From positions 5,783,457 to 5,847,456 of the forward strand of contig JAZAYU010000001.1 of assembly GCA_038501625.1 (NCBI GenBank): DNA of 64,000 bases, written 5' to 3'. Origin of the DNA: Corbicula japonica. Taxonomy: Eukaryota > Mollusca > Bivalvia > Venerida > Cyrenidae. The translations under genes were made by a program, and so were the position numbers. The notes under the pieces were generated by a model. The model was not told the DNA's origin. It did not search any database and was given only the letters and a program-made list of their open reading frames with translations. Each line of letters begins with the position of its first letter. Within the stretch, counting starts at the first letter, position 1. This document shows positions 46,800 through 59,460 of the stretch, one piece after another.

Positions 46800-46990
46800 T
46801 TATCATTTACATTACTGTAATCCAGCTTAATCAAACCGAGTTTGCAATATTTTTATGTGTCGTGTTCGGTGGTTTTCAAAGTTCCCTTTTCATCTATTGC
46901 AAATATTTTAATATTTGTCATGTTCAGCGGCTTTCAAAATTCCCTTTTCATCAATTGTACTTGATTCAACTGAAATGTGGGTCCGAGGAA
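46800..46990 (+). repeat. Dispersed repeat family B, with internal duplication
   Basis: Plus-oriented: CTTAATCAAACCGAGTTTGC, then two copies of a CGGTGGTTTTCAAAGTTCCC-like block (46865 and 46927). Confidence 0.65.
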
Positions 46991-47253
46991 ACAGGGAAAA
47001 ATATGCCTTGTGGTGGCAGTGGTTAGTTTAACTGTAAGAGGAAGTTACCTCAGCAGGAAATACGGAAATTAACTACTTAATTAACGCGGGAGTTGTCTGT
47101 CCTCTTTGACTATCAATATATTAGTGCAGTCATATGACAAAAGATTCATTGACATTTGTTTACATGTCTGATTTAAGAAAATGTGTTTGTTATTGAAAAG
47201 TGTTCAGCTGTAGGAGTAAAACTTTAAAAATTAAACATTAAAAGAAAGGTATA

Positions 47254-47255
<2 letters not shown>

Positions 47256-47304
<49 letters not shown>

Positions 47305-47332
47305 CATCATCATCATCATCATCATCATCATA
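47256..47332. repeat. ATA then ATC microsatellite
   Basis: Uninterrupted AAT units to about 47304, then CAT/ATC units to 47331. Simple sequence. Confidence 0.95.
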
Positions 47333-47374
47333 AGAGAGGAGAAGAAGCCATAGTTATACAATGTACAATGGTCG

Positions 47375-47465
47375 ATTTTAAAACAGAAACCACAAACAAT
47401 TAACGAAAATGAGAACCCGAACGGTTACCGCCTTGGAACGGTGTGTTTCTAGGTTCTAACACAAT
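47375..47465 (-). repeat. Dispersed repeat family A, partial
   Basis: Fragment with CACAAACAATTAACGAAAAT, GAGAACCCG and GGTTACCGCCTTGGAAC in minus orientation. The rest of the unit is absent. Confidence 0.7.
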
Positions 47466-48369
47466 TACTGGTGCTATATTTGACCGACATATTGTAAAAA
47501 AATAAGTATACTTAAAGTGATTATAAAGACGAGAAACCAATAATTTTGACAAGATTATGTTCAAACACGTGAGGTGATATTATCGTCATTAGTGGCCTAC
47601 TTTCGAAATCGTCGGAAAAGAATGTGCTACGAACAGATGTGAGGAGATGAACCGAATACAGACCAAATGTCACTGGACGTCATTAGGTTGTCTAGGCACC
47701 AAGTGTGAACTTGTCATATTGAATGAAAAGATCTAGCAGATATTTAAATAAAATACAAAAAAGAAAATAAGTTTGAAACATATATTTTGTAAAATTTATG
47801 AATTCAAGTCAGTTCAGAGCCAAAAGGAAAAAACAAAACAAACTTGTTCATCTATACGGTTTGAAAGAAGAACCAGGCTATACCATATATAAGTTATGAA
47901 AACAACCAAACACGGAAACATACGATTGTTCTCACGTTAAAATGCTTTCCGAGAAAAGAAATCAGATGTTTTATAGGATAAATTGTTGTTACCTTCCAAT
48001 GCTTGGTGTTCATATTTCAATGATATATGCGAAAAAAATCACAATGTTAAGCCAAAAACATGTTGCTTCTTCATAAGCAACTGTGTCTTCAGATTTAAAT
48101 GAAACAGTTGAAATAAAAATGTCAACAAAAGTAATCAAATCAACAACACAGCCAACAAATCACATGGCGTCTTAATTAAAAAATAGCTGAAATCAGCTAA
48201 ATATGAAATGATGTGTTAAAAACGTGTACTGAAATATTCGATCGGTCTTCTCGAATTTATGTACACAAAATCGAATCTTTTATCAACCGCCTGCAGGTAT
48301 AACGTGGTTATGCTGAGGCTTAAACGCTACTTGCAATGAAAATCTTTCTTAACATCTCCTTGACGATCT

Positions 48370-48545
48370 TTGAAAGCCACCGATTAAGACAAGCTTATTC
48401 ATAGGCAATGAATATAATGCATATTACTGTCCAGGCCCGCAAAGCAATATCTACACGAGTAAGTAGTACACATTTTGTATCCCTAATGAAGCTGTACATA
48501 TGATGGTGAACTTGGAATATTTTTCTGCGGTATTTTCAGATTTAA
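48370..48545. repeat. Diverged family B then G pieces
   Basis: GAAAGCCACCGATTAAGACA (B-like) is followed by ACATATGATGGTGAACTTGG and TCTGCGGTATTTTCAGA (G-like). The same B-then-G order occurs at 7575-8190, which suggests one longer parent repeat. Confidence 0.5.
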
Positions 48546-49339
48546 TAAATCAGCGGCTGTTGATCCCAAGGTAAAAGAAAGGGGTTGCCTTTAAAGTGAA
48601 ACAAACGAAGAAGTGAAAAAAAGAATATGTCTAACCAACCTTTGTCAAAAGCCTGTATATTGTCCAGCGAAACCGCAAAAAGAACTATTAGAAAACTAGA
48701 CGACACCATTTTTTATCTAAACATAAACTGGCAACAACAGACTTTATATGAAACACTGATAAACTTAATCAAACTTTTTCTCACGAACGGATCTTTAGGT
48801 TCAATGAAAATAAACTTCAATCAAAATTAGGTCATTATAAGCTGTATAGAACGTTAACGATAATCAGACAGTCACGTTGCAGACAAACCGTATTGAAATA
48901 TTACTAATCAGCAAACAATTTTACAAATGTGATATCTTCATGTTCTTAGTATGAGAATAGCTGAATAAAATAGCATTCAACTCGCCCATATATGCTTTAA
49001 GATCATAATTGTTCTATAAACAAAGTATCGCCTCACTGTCATCTTATTCCTAATGTGTTAAATGTATTTATGTTATTGAGTGAAATAATTCTGAAATACA
49101 TGTTTTTAAGTCGTAGTGTAATTTAGCGTGGTGAAGACGTCCAATGAATAGTGAGCTGGCTGAGACAGAGTTCAGCTGTGGTCCTTTGCGGCAATTATAA
49201 GGCTTGAAGTGACTTGAAAACGCGACTGTCAGTATTTTCATATTTATGTCGCAAAACTACAGTATCTACTATGAAATTAAATGTTTAATATTGTTAGTGA
49301 AAAAAACTTGTCCACTATAATCGAAGTTTTTTCACTCTA

Positions 49340-49518
49340 CATTGAAACCCCGCTATAACGACTCCCAGTGATTCAGGATAAATGTGGTTTTAATAGTAAG
49401 TTGGTCTTAATTCCCGGGTAGAAAATATTGCAAAACTGTTAACAAAGGCCACCAAAAGAGTGGTCTTATATTCGGGGTTTTCTAAATATTTGGGTGGTTA
49501 TTATGAAGGTTTCTTTTC
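49340..49518. mobile_element. pogo/Tigger-like MITE, diverged
   Basis: CATTGAAACCCCGCTATAAC at the left and GGTGGTTATTATGAAGGTTT at the right parallel the element at 22171, with similar length. Confidence 0.6.
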
Positions 49519-50396
49519 TATATTCCCAATTCATTTAAAGTATTAGTAGTCACCGATGTTGTTTTTATTATTGTTGAAGTATATAATGAGGAGCAGAAAA
49601 AGGAAGCGGAAAGGACAGAGTAGTATTGGTAGTGGGTGGTGTTAGAAATATGACCTCTCGAAAGCACAGAACTTTTATAGGGAAAAGGAAAGCTCGGTTG
49701 GTTGCGTTTTACTTCTAAGCCTTGATAAGAAACACAATAACCAAAATTTATCATTATCAACATAACATCAAATTACAGTCACGGTACAATAGACTATTCA
49801 AGACTTGTGGCTTATACTTGCTCTTCTCAGTCAGTTACGAAAATGGACAGGGCTAAACGCAATCTGGAAATTCATCGCCGGTATTAATTTTAGTAGCAAC
49901 TAATACAAATAGAGCAGCGGCCCGAAAGAAAAAATACAAGTGTCTTAAACAAAAAACGTCTCTTATCCTCACCCTAATTGTCTGTGATTTTGTATCGTTT
50001 GTTGTGTCAGTGTTTGTCTGTGTTTTATTCAATGAATCACATGCTTAAAAGGTAAAATCCCTCTTGGTTCATACAGGAGCTTATTTGTTTATAAAACGCT
50101 CCTTTGTGAAAAGTGCCCTTAATGGCACACGCTTGAACTAATTATGGGATATATGTAACGAGTTCCCTTAGTTTGCCCTTATTGAAACTTTTATCAACCT
50201 TTGCATTCGTTCTAAAATGATTACATGTATGATTATTATCAAAGAAGTGATTGTTATGTAACTGTTAAAGACTTCATACAATTAGAACAGTGTGGGTCAT
50301 TATAGAATTATGGAATTTAAAACTATCCTTATAAGATCATAGTGTCATTCATACAGACAAGCAAGTACGCGACAGCTGCATTCCTTCGTTAACATA

Positions 50397-51242
50397 CGAG
50401 GGTTGTTCAATATGTAATGTATATCATATGATATCTCAAAAGCATTGCGACTCAAATAGTAAAAAAAACATTACATATTTTCAAAATATTTTTCGCGGGT
50501 TGAAATACATAACTTCAACCTCTGAATCTATTTCTTAAATGCATCACAGTAGGCTGATTTAGGTAGACTTTTGAGGCACTGGCTGATGGTTGAGCCAAAG
50601 GTTTGTCGACGACCAGATAAAAAGATTAAGATTTGGGAAAATATAAAAAAATCGCATATTGCTAGAGAAAATGGTAGGTGTGGCAAGACTGTAATCTTCT
50701 CCGACTTTAAAAATTGTTTACCAAGCTCTTATGTTTTTAATTGGGCATTATCATGAAGTTGGCGAAGTAAGCCGTCATCACTTTCAATAATTTCCCTGGC
50801 TTTATTGTCATTTGTATTGGTTGTTACAGTCAATGGTCGGACAGATTTTGCTGCATCTTTGACGGGCTTTGTGCCAGACAGAAATGTCTTTCTCCCACTA
50901 CAATTTGTCTCATAAGATACCTTATCAGACATATAAACTCCCCCAATTTAGAAAACACACGGCTTTATCGAACAACTGAGTTTTGTGATAACTTTATGAT
51001 ATTAAGCTCTTTATATAATCTCTTCAATATTCGTAACCCGTTTCGCAACCATTTTAAAACAATGGTCAATGACTTGTTATATTTACATAACGATTACTAT
51101 AAAATGTGTTGAGATGAAGGCTCGTGTTTATACTGTTGGAAATGTATTGAATAGATCTAATCAGGCACATCAACATTCACGAAATGGTGCAAAGCGTAAT
51201 CGCGCTGTTGTACAAGACACATAACATTTGGAACAACCCTCT
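50397..51242 (-). mobile_element. mariner-like element remnant
   Basis: TA flanks both ends. The left tip CGAGGGTTGTTCAATATGTA and right tip (complement) AGAGGGTTGTTCCAAATGTT are inverted repeats. About 846 bp, shorter than an autonomous mariner (about 1.3 kb). It contains a transposase fragment on the minus strand. Confidence 0.75.
50729..50932 (-). pseudogene. mariner transposase N-terminal fragment
   Basis: A 67-residue frame opens at ATG 50932 and holds GRKTFLSGTKPVKDAAKSVR, P-L-T-V-T-T and N-x-N-K-A-R-E-I-I. This is the pattern of the second helix-turn-helix region of mariner transposases (F..G..SV.D..RSGRP.T.TT..N...). The catalytic D,D domain is not recognisable downstream, so it is a dead fragment inside the 50397-51242 element. 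Confidence 0.65.
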
Positions 51243-51749
51243 TATATACAATTTATTTCACAAAAAATGACATGTTAGTTCCCTTATTGAATTGAATAAT
51301 AACCGTAAATTACATTGTGTCGGACTACTCAGATTGTCTGACGAAACCAAAACCGACGGACAGTAAAAAAATCATTTTTAATTATGATGTTTTATTACAT
51401 TAAGCTGGCATTTAACTCTTTTAGTTAGCCTGTCCTCTATAAGACTACACTTTAAACCCACTTGAACTGAACTGAACTGAATATGTGTGACAATGGAATG
51501 ACAAGTAAACAGCCGGAAATAAAGTACTATGAGTGCAGAATTGAGTATGTGATTTCTCAATATAGACTACCCTAATCAGGTCAGTTTTATAATAGGACAA
51601 AAGCGATCGGCATCCTTATATTGAAAAGTCATTTCGTGTACTATTTTTTTATTGAAAACACATTTTTGTCCATACAAGATATTTATTCGTTTTAAATATT
51701 GCTTATTCCCTAAAAAGTAATGTCCAGCTTGCATCATCTTAGGCCAGAG

Positions 51750-51975
51750 GAAAAAAATTAGATTCTCATCCGGATTTTGGGACAAAAAGGGACGGGTTGG
51801 CACTTTTTTATTTTTATTTTTTATTAACGAAATACCTTAAGAAGGTATTACGGAATAGTCTAAAACCCGTTCTGTCCGGAGCAGAATATGTTTCGATTTT
51901 TTTACCAATAAATTTTTTTGGGGCGGGTGGTTTTTGACCGGGGCGGGCGGGGATGAGAATCTAAAATATTTTTTT
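51750..51975. mobile_element. Small TIR element
   Basis: AAAAATTAGATTCTCATCC at the left is mirrored by GGATGAGAATCTAAAATATT at the right. The 225-bp interior has a G-rich right half (GGGGCGGGTGG). No ORF. Confidence 0.55.
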
Positions 51976-52573
51976 CTATTGCCTTAAGGGTATACCAGTA
52001 TATTCTACAAAGTGTTTGTAGAGTATAAAACATTAACAAATATTTTAAGGAACGGACTGCTTTTTGTAACAGCTAAAATTAAGGTTATCGTTAGAACGAA
52101 TTTAGAAAAAAAAACGTTCTGTAAGTTTGATTGCCAATTTCAAGTTTTTGTTCATATATTTTATTGTAGTTTTTGACACTTTTGCGACACGGCATTTCAC
52201 AACCAGTTTTTTAACGAACTGTTAATTTCTCATCTTTTTTATAACAAAACATTAGAAATTCAGAAACTCTTTTGTTGCAAGACGGTTTTAGGAGTCTTTA
52301 TATTACTTCTGTCATAGCGATTGTTGTTTTAACTCCGCGTTTTCCGGTTTCGGAGAGATATTCGAGTGCGTACCCATTTTGCCTGATAGTGACATTAGCC
52401 AGTTCTTCTTTTACGTGTGTTAAGGTAGGCAACAATATCAGGTGGATGGGTAAGAGGAAAGTCAACAAGACAACTTGTATGTGCTTGTTCTTGGGAAGTT
52501 TGGGCGAGATGCAATTTACACAATTCCGATAGCAGTTTAGATTACTAAAGTCTTACGTTTTTGAAGTTCGTCT

Positions 52574-52722
52574 GGTCTGAAGGTTATAAAACTGAGTTTG
52601 GAAACCAGTCTCAAATCTCAAGCATCTGATTGGCTGAAATGGCGACCAGTCGCCATTTCAGCCAGTCAGATGCTTGAAATTTGAGACTGGTTTCCATGCT
52701 CAGCTTGATAACCTTGGGCACT
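52574..52722. repeat. Foldback MITE family C, copy 3
   Basis: Same family, about 149 bp, centre GCGACCAGTCGCC, ending ATAACCTTGGGCA. Arms are almost identical to those of the 16581 and 28201 copies. Confidence 0.9.
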
Positions 52723-52969
52723 GATATACAATATGTTCAGACCTTCGTGTGATCTGATAAATGCGTAAGGCTTTATTAATTATTACGCGTTGTTTGATGT
52801 TCTTAGTGGTTGAGAAATTGTGAAAGCATCTTTCTGCTATTCAAGTTAAATTTACAAAAACATAAACAAAAAAAGATCTTTGAATGGAATCGAACAGGAT
52901 ACTTTCGAAAGTATTGAAAACACATATTTATTAAATCTGTATGAAAGGAATGAATAAAACTGTCCTCAC

Positions 52970-53009
52970 CACCTAGTCCAGAACTGAGCACAACGCAGGA
53001 TTTAAACAT
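52970..53009 (-). CDS. Possible first coding exon of vWA gene
   Basis: ATG at 53009 (minus strand) opens MFKSCVVLSSGLG plus one base, then GTGAGG. The phase-1 end would join the exon at 46035 to give ...GLG-A-CPYKPAD. The peptide is short and only mildly hydrophobic, so it is a weak signal peptide. No TATA box was recognised upstream. This is an inference from phase and position only. Confidence 0.2.
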
Positions 53010-54768
53010 TCAAGTAAATATGACACGTTTTGCTCCACTTCAAACGATACAGTACAAATGACAGTGACCACGGAACTTTAATTTGATATTTAATAGAAAT
53101 ACATTTCTGGAACAGCAACCCATGGTTCTCAAATAATAGAGTATGTATACCCTAAAAGAAAGCGATGGACTTAACACAACTGATATCGGCAGGGTTCTAG
53201 TTTATCAAAATAGATGCAAATTTTTTTTTAAGTTAGGATGATTGAACCAAATCCAAATCTACACGAACTTCAATGTCTTCGACAATTACATTTATTGATT
53301 GTAAAATGTATAGCCGCTTCACTAAATAACGACTAATAATATGTAATTAAACATTAAATTTTACAAAAACGGTCACATAAAACAGAAAAACAATAAGCGA
53401 GTTCTATAAAATCATGAATTATAGATTTCTTTCCTGGGTACCTTAATTTTGGTCTTATGATTAAATACTACTTCAGAAATGTGACATATTTCATAGCAGT
53501 TAATTCTATCATGAAATGCTGTTTTCTTATTTGTTTGCATTAGAAAATGAAAAATTAAAATGACAAACGTTTAATTCTTTTTTAAGTGTTTAATATGTTT
53601 ACTTTATATTGACCTGACTTGACTGTTTCTGACATAATTTTTGTGCGTCTTAGACCATCATCTTTGGAGACTAATAGGGTCTTAAAAATATGCTGTTTTG
53701 TAAAACACGATCTTGACACTTTAAACATATGTTTTTCAAGTGTAAGATATTATGACACCGTTCTTCTGGTTTCATTGTTTGTTTTTTTGGAGAAGACAGG
53801 GTTCTAATGAATTTTAAAATCTATACAGTTTACACGATATTGTTAACTTCACGCTTTATGCCTATGTTCGGCATCTAATGTGTGTTATTTTATCACAATT
53901 TCATGTGGTCGTTAAACATAATTTCTTTAAAATGTATATTCATAATTAACTTTAAATGTACATTTTAGCGGCATGATTGTCATGTGAATTAGTACATAGT
54001 TTGATAGTTAAGGCCGGTGCCTACTGGATCTTTTGAAGACAATTGCTTAAACAGTACTCAATACACTTGTTTTACATTGAAATAGCTCATTATACCAGTT
54101 GCAGTCGCACCTGTTACATTTACATATAAACACTTATTATGTGTTATTTTACTATAAATTCAGAGAATTAGTAGGTTCCTTAAATCCGCAAGTTGTATGT
54201 TGTAATGATATACACGGCTATAAACAGTGCGAAAACTGTAGACACAATACTAATTACTTTCCTTTTTACAAACCACCTATTCGTAAACATGAACAAAACC
54301 AGTTTACAACATTTTCAGTTCTGATTTTTTCATAAATACTTGTGCTTAATTTCGAATCATTACATTAAAGTTAACTGCCATTCTGTATGATAATCGTGAT
54401 AACTTCTGATAATTGGCTCTATGCCTTTTTCTTGCATCGATCTGCTACTAGCTAGAATTGCCATACCGTACACGGTTCATTCTGCATTACACAACACGCA
54501 TTTCAAAAACAATTTATTATACTGTTTTCCCATAATCACCGAGCATATAATAATTTTTTGATTGCGACGACAAAAAATCTGTTTAATTGTTAACGGCTTT
54601 AATGAAAAATGTTGTTTATTCTAAAAAGTTTTAACACCAGCAAACATCAAATTAGAAACTGAAGAGTCACGTGACAAGTATTTGAAAATCATCATCATCA
54701 TTATCATTATCTTTTTTCTTTGGTCACCATCATAGTCAACAGCAGCATCAAGATATGAAAACTACAAT

Positions 54769-54799
<31 letters not shown>

Positions 54800-56898
54800 G
54801 CATAAATGAATAAGTTTTGGCAGACCTGTACAGTGTATATTCAATGAGTTTGGAAATTGACCTCAGTGGTCTCATTATTTTTACAGACTATGTGAATTGT
54901 AACATGTGTTACACTGTCATTTAGATTGTCCAAAACGACCGTTTAATATAGATAATGTCACTCTTTTTAAAATAACGAACTTAAGTCCAGGTCATTGAAA
55001 ACATTGCTGATGAATGCAGACATAATAATAGAGATTAATTTTTTTTGGATAAACATGCAACTGGCTATAGCGCATACAGTAGCTGTATTTTAGAAGCTTT
55101 TTGTTTACATCTAAATCTTTATTTTAATAAACAAGATGTTAAATACAAAAATGTATACAGTTAACTCGTTAAAACTTGTCGAATCTTACGACCTTATGGA
55201 CATTTTAGAGTTGTTAACAATAAAGAGAAATAATGTGGTGGCATTGACAGCACCAAGTGATAAGATGATAAAATGATGAACAAAGTACTTTACGATAACC
55301 CCTTCTAGTTTACAAACAATCATTACGTCCAAAGAGAAGGGTGTGTATGCATAAACTAGGTGTGAGAGGTCAAACTGCTTATTTACAGTTTCTGGGTTAA
55401 ATAACTGAATATAGAAAAGAAGATACTATAACGGTTCTTTAAAGAACTTACAGACAGATCCAATTCAAAATCAATAAAAAAAATCTACTATTTGGCCCGT
55501 GAGTATGAAAATATATGCCCAGACAAAAGCGTCACCTAAAATATAGAGGTATCATCAAACTGCAAACCCCGGGTACGTCGCTATATTTGCCAAGAAAGAA
55601 TTACAGTTAGTCAAAACAAAGTGGATACAAGACCAACTAGAATACAAACAAGAAACAAAACTTTTTGGTCCTTTTTGAACGTGATTAGAACGTGCTAAGG
55701 AAACACATAAGAATACTACATTCCACGGACAAATAAGGAAGTTATACCTCGAAGAGCCAATCCCAGCATGTAAACTGTAGAGAGGACATCCCGGTACATA
55801 AAACATGCATTACAGTACATTTTGCCGCAGGTCATGTTGATATTGATGCTATATCTCCCCACATCTTGTTGCAACAGACGCTTTCTAAAACCCGCTCTCA
55901 AAAATATAAACAAACTACTATGATAGACACCCATTTTACAACTTAAGGACTGAAAACAACAATCGTACATATACTGTTGTAAGCAACCGCAACTTTTCAG
56001 GGGTTAAGATATAAACATCACTGACATTCCTGCACATCACTGGCTGACGGTTTCTTTCCCGCGTCAACGTCATTTCGGTTTATTGTTATTTTCATCGAAT
56101 AAACGCCACAAATAAGGGCCGTCGGAAGCTTAGGCAAATGTAAAAAGACTTATCTTACATTTTTTAAAAACTTTTTAAAATGTTCGTTTTATTTTATTGA
56201 ATTTAAAAATAGTTTTGTCAGTACGAAATAATTATTTTGATGTTTGAGCGCACACTAAAGTTTTACAACCCGTTTCGTGTTTTTACTCTCATAAATTGAA
56301 GCAAAATATGCGAGTCCCTTTCTCTATGGGAAATGTTAGTTTTTGTAAACTTAAGACTTTAAGCTGTACAAATTGTAATATATAACTGATCTGTTATTAT
56401 AGGTTTTAGTTAAAACAATATTAGTACTGTTGGTTTGCCATAGAAAACTATCTTTATTTTTCGTGTCATTTCATGTCACCTAGAATTCCAGGCAAGGTTA
56501 GTTAGTCCTCTATCTGTAAAGAAATCAGAACACCAAGTGTGGCGCTATCGTGTATGTAAATAAATGTGGTTCTATAATTGGGGATGTATACAATTATATT
56601 CTGTTTCGGGGGATTAACGTTCAAGTCTGATATAATATTGATAAAAAAAGTTCGCCCTCCAGATAGTTATGATATTAAGCTGTGAACCACCGAAATTATG
56701 ATTCCGATTCAGCCTTTAAATTCATAAAACATCATTTTGCTGTCCTTAAAACACATTCACAAATCACTGATTCATGCATGCACTTACTGAACAGCCAATT
56801 AAATAATTCCATTACGACAGTCTGTAAATTTTAAGCTACGAAATGTGATGTATACATGTATAACGATAAACAGTAAAACTAGCACAATATATCTTATC
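53010..56898. other. Intergenic region between the two genes
   Basis: 3.9 kb upstream of the C1q TATA box with only the ATC microsatellite. Small minus-strand frames at 55555-55970 show no domain. 47466-48369, 48546-49339, 49519-50394 and 51976-52573 also hold nothing recognised. Confidence 0.5.
54686..54800. repeat. ATC microsatellite, two blocks
   Basis: ATCATCATC blocks at 54690-54710 and 54770-54799 lie on either side of less regular CATCA/AGCAGCATC sequence. Confidence 0.9.
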
Positions 56899-56907
56899 TA
56901 TATATAA
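56899..56907 (+). promoter_or_regulatory. TATA-like box of C1q gene
   Basis: TATATATAA lies about 56 bp before the ATG at 56963. A start site 25-30 bp downstream would leave a 5' UTR of roughly 30 nt. In A+T-rich DNA such a match can arise by chance; position is the main support. Confidence 0.4.
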
Positions 56908-56962
56908 TTCCTAAGTCGTAAATACTCTCCGTGTGTTAATTTTGACAAGGATACGTTTTAGA

Positions 56963-59381
56963 ATGATACTGGTTTTGATTTTAGTTACATGTCTAATATC
57001 TTTTGTAAGAGGGTCAACTGACCAAGAGAGTACGAAATTAGCTAGCCTCTCAGCCGAGGGCAAGACCCAACCTTTTCAAATACATGAACTTATTGTTCGC
57101 ATTGAAAATCTAGAACAAAGAGAACAACAAAGAGATCAAGAGAATGCTGCTCTGAAGTTACGCGTAATCTTTCTAGAAACTTTAACAGAGCACCAACAAA
57201 CGGATATAACGTGTTTGAAGAACTCGTTAACGGAACAATTAAATAAACGGGAAGAGGTGAATAACATTAAAAAAGGTAGGTCAGTATTAAAACAAAATTT
57301 TGCAAATAGATATCGCAACGTCTGAAAGCTACTAACATAGAGAAAACAGCAGAAGGCGTTGTGCTTTTTGAAGTACACTGCCTTTATATGTAAATACTGG
57401 TATACATCTGTTTTTATTATTTTAAGTAAAAAGGTGTCATAAAAATACTATACTCTCAGTCTTCACAAGAATCAGGAGTTCAATCACATTTTAAGTTCTT
57501 TCGACCTATAATGCAAAAACAGAGATAAACTCTCTCAACGGCTTTATTTGTATCAAGGACAACACATTATAGTCTGATTTTACGCGTTGAGCCGTGAATG
57601 CACTTTTGTATTTATAGATTTTTGGAATATTCCACAAAATAGGGAAGTTAGATTTTCCTATCATAGCCTAAACTGTTGAAATTGTTCTACATGTAACAAA
57701 AGGTTTCATAGCCGTGGCAGTAACGCTTCTGATTTCTGATAGTGTGTCATAAGGGTCGTGTGTTCGAATCATGTGAGCGGATCTTATTTTTTAATGTCAT
57801 TCTTTTCATTACATTTATATAAACACTGACAAAAATGCCATAAAACCGCGCAAATTTCCGGTAATCTTTCATCAAGTAGGTTGATAAGATGTCGCGATCG
57901 AAACTTACTCAAAACAGTTTTCGAACGATGCCAAAACATTGTACAAAATGGTTTTGAAAAGAAAAGAAAGAGAATGTAATGAAGGTTCCATTAACTAAAA
58001 TTGTTTACAGAAAGTCAGGATTCAGATGGGAAAGGGGGTCGGCAAGCTGCTCAACAAAAATATATTTTAAAAAATGTACATGAACTAAATTTAAGGGCTT
58101 TTCAAAAAATAATGATAAACCAACAATTAACTAAATAATATCATGCGAATTAAATTAATATTTAGAAACGTAAATGAAATACAAAAATAAAAATGTTACT
58201 ATTATTGGATTCGAACTTGCAACGTTTTGCATTATAGCTAGATATCCTAATCCACTGAGCTATTTTGCCGTGACTGACTATTTGCTGATTTGAACAGGTT
58301 TTAATGTCATATAAGTTAAATAAATTAACGGTAACTTTGTTAATTGACGTACTTTACCTATTTAGGATTATAACAATGGACTTGTCCAAAAGGTCACAGC
58401 TCACGGGTCAAAATCTAACTATTTTTTATAGACGGCTTTATTTTCTTAAATCAAGGATAAACATTCAGTTTCAAGGATCCTTGTTATGTATGAGGAAAGT
58501 AGTCTAGTCCATAATCCTTCTTGGTATTGGTGTAAAGAAACAGTCATCGAGCGTTATTAATATAAATTGAAAGCTCTAGTTTCACAATCAATGTTAAATA
58601 AATAAGTTTAAACTAGAGTATGGTTTACATTTGGTTTACTTTTTAGGGGAAACAACTACCAGATTTAGACGAGAAAATGAGGTAAATGTGGCTTTCTTTG
58701 CTTACTTGAACAACCATCTAGTAAACGCCGGTGTACATCAAATTGTTGCTTTTGACCATGTCACAACAAACATCGGAAACGGATACAATCCCCATGCTGG
58801 AGACTTCAGGTAATGTCAAAAATATCATAGGGGCACGATCATATGTTTGAGGCTTTAGTAACAAAAATTAAATTAGTGGCCGAAAAAATAAATGCAGTTC
58901 ATATTTGCCCAATTCATCTTATGAAGAGTTGGGCGATATTTCACAATTGCCCATTTAAATTTAAATAGTCTCACTCATTTCGAAGCTCTTGAATGACTCG
59001 CAATGTCAATCAATACTTTAAATGTTTTAGAAATTGTTTTGTGCTTGGTTTCTGGGAAATTTTGCTTATTTGCTGGAAACATGTTGTTGTTTTTTCAGGG
59101 CACCCGTGGCTGGAACCTACGTTTTCTCAACAACTTTGATGCCTGACGATAACTCAATTTATCATTACCAAATAATGCACAATGGGCATGCAGTTTCGAG
59201 CATCTACATAACAAATGGCGGAACCTCTAGCATGGAAGTAATTCTTGAACTTCAACAAGGAGACGATGTATCTGTTCACAACATGGATACTAGTAAAAAG
59301 CTATACGGGGCAGGCTACAGCAGTTTTTCAGGTTTTCTACTACAACAGAACTATACAAGTCCTGGTGTAGTTGGAAAATGA
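56963..59381 (+). CDS. Secreted coiled-coil C1q-domain protein (C1qDC), three exons
   Basis: Joined exons 56963-57275, 58647-58809 and 59099-59381 give 252 residues. Start: ATG at 56963 opens MILVLILVTCLISFVRG, a clear signal peptide; the frame is open upstream only from a GTG. Residues about 40-98 are a Glu/Gln/Leu-rich coiled coil (IHELIVRIENLEQ...). A globular C1q domain covers about 116-245, from NVAFFAYLNNHLVNAG through FRAPVAGTYVFSTTL to YSSFSGFLLQ. Phases are 1 and 2, and both junctions restore codons (GGG, AGG). There is no collagen stalk. Such proteins are usually trimeric soluble lectin-like pattern-recognition molecules, greatly expanded in bivalves. Ligand specificity cannot be inferred. 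Introns hold tRNA-like repeat pieces only. Confidence 0.95.
57705..57785 (+). repeat. tRNA-like SINE head in C1q intron 1
   Basis: TAGCCGTGGCAGTAACGCTT and GTGTTCGAATCATG suggest diverged A and B boxes. The element is partial. Confidence 0.4.
58195..58272 (-). repeat. tRNA-like SINE head in C1q intron 1 (minus)
   Basis: The complement reads AAATAGCTCAGTGGATTAGG, then GCAAGTTCGAATCC, a good A and B box pair about 40 bp apart. It is more likely a SINE or tRNA relic than a functional tRNA gene, as the acceptor stem does not pair well. Confidence 0.5.
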
Positions 59382-59454
59382 AATTAATTGCTGGATCCTT
59401 TATAACCTTAAATACTTTCGTAATTACCATAGATGGTATTTTGACTTTTTTTTA

Positions 59455-59460
59455 AATAAA
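59455..59460 (+). terminator. Polyadenylation signal of C1q gene
   Basis: AATAAA lies about 74 bp after the TGA stop at 59381, the expected distance for a compact 3' UTR. Confidence 0.7.

Noticed and set aside
51460..51485. Short ACTGA repeat
   Set aside because: Too short to be meaningful.
55555..55970. Two overlapping minus-strand frames with Cys and a GTATAA donor, considered as a signal-peptide exon
   Set aside because: No clear hydrophobic core or family; phase fit to the vWA gene is not unique.
58195..58272. Functional tRNA gene
   Set aside because: A and B boxes are present but the acceptor stem does not pair; more likely a SINE head.
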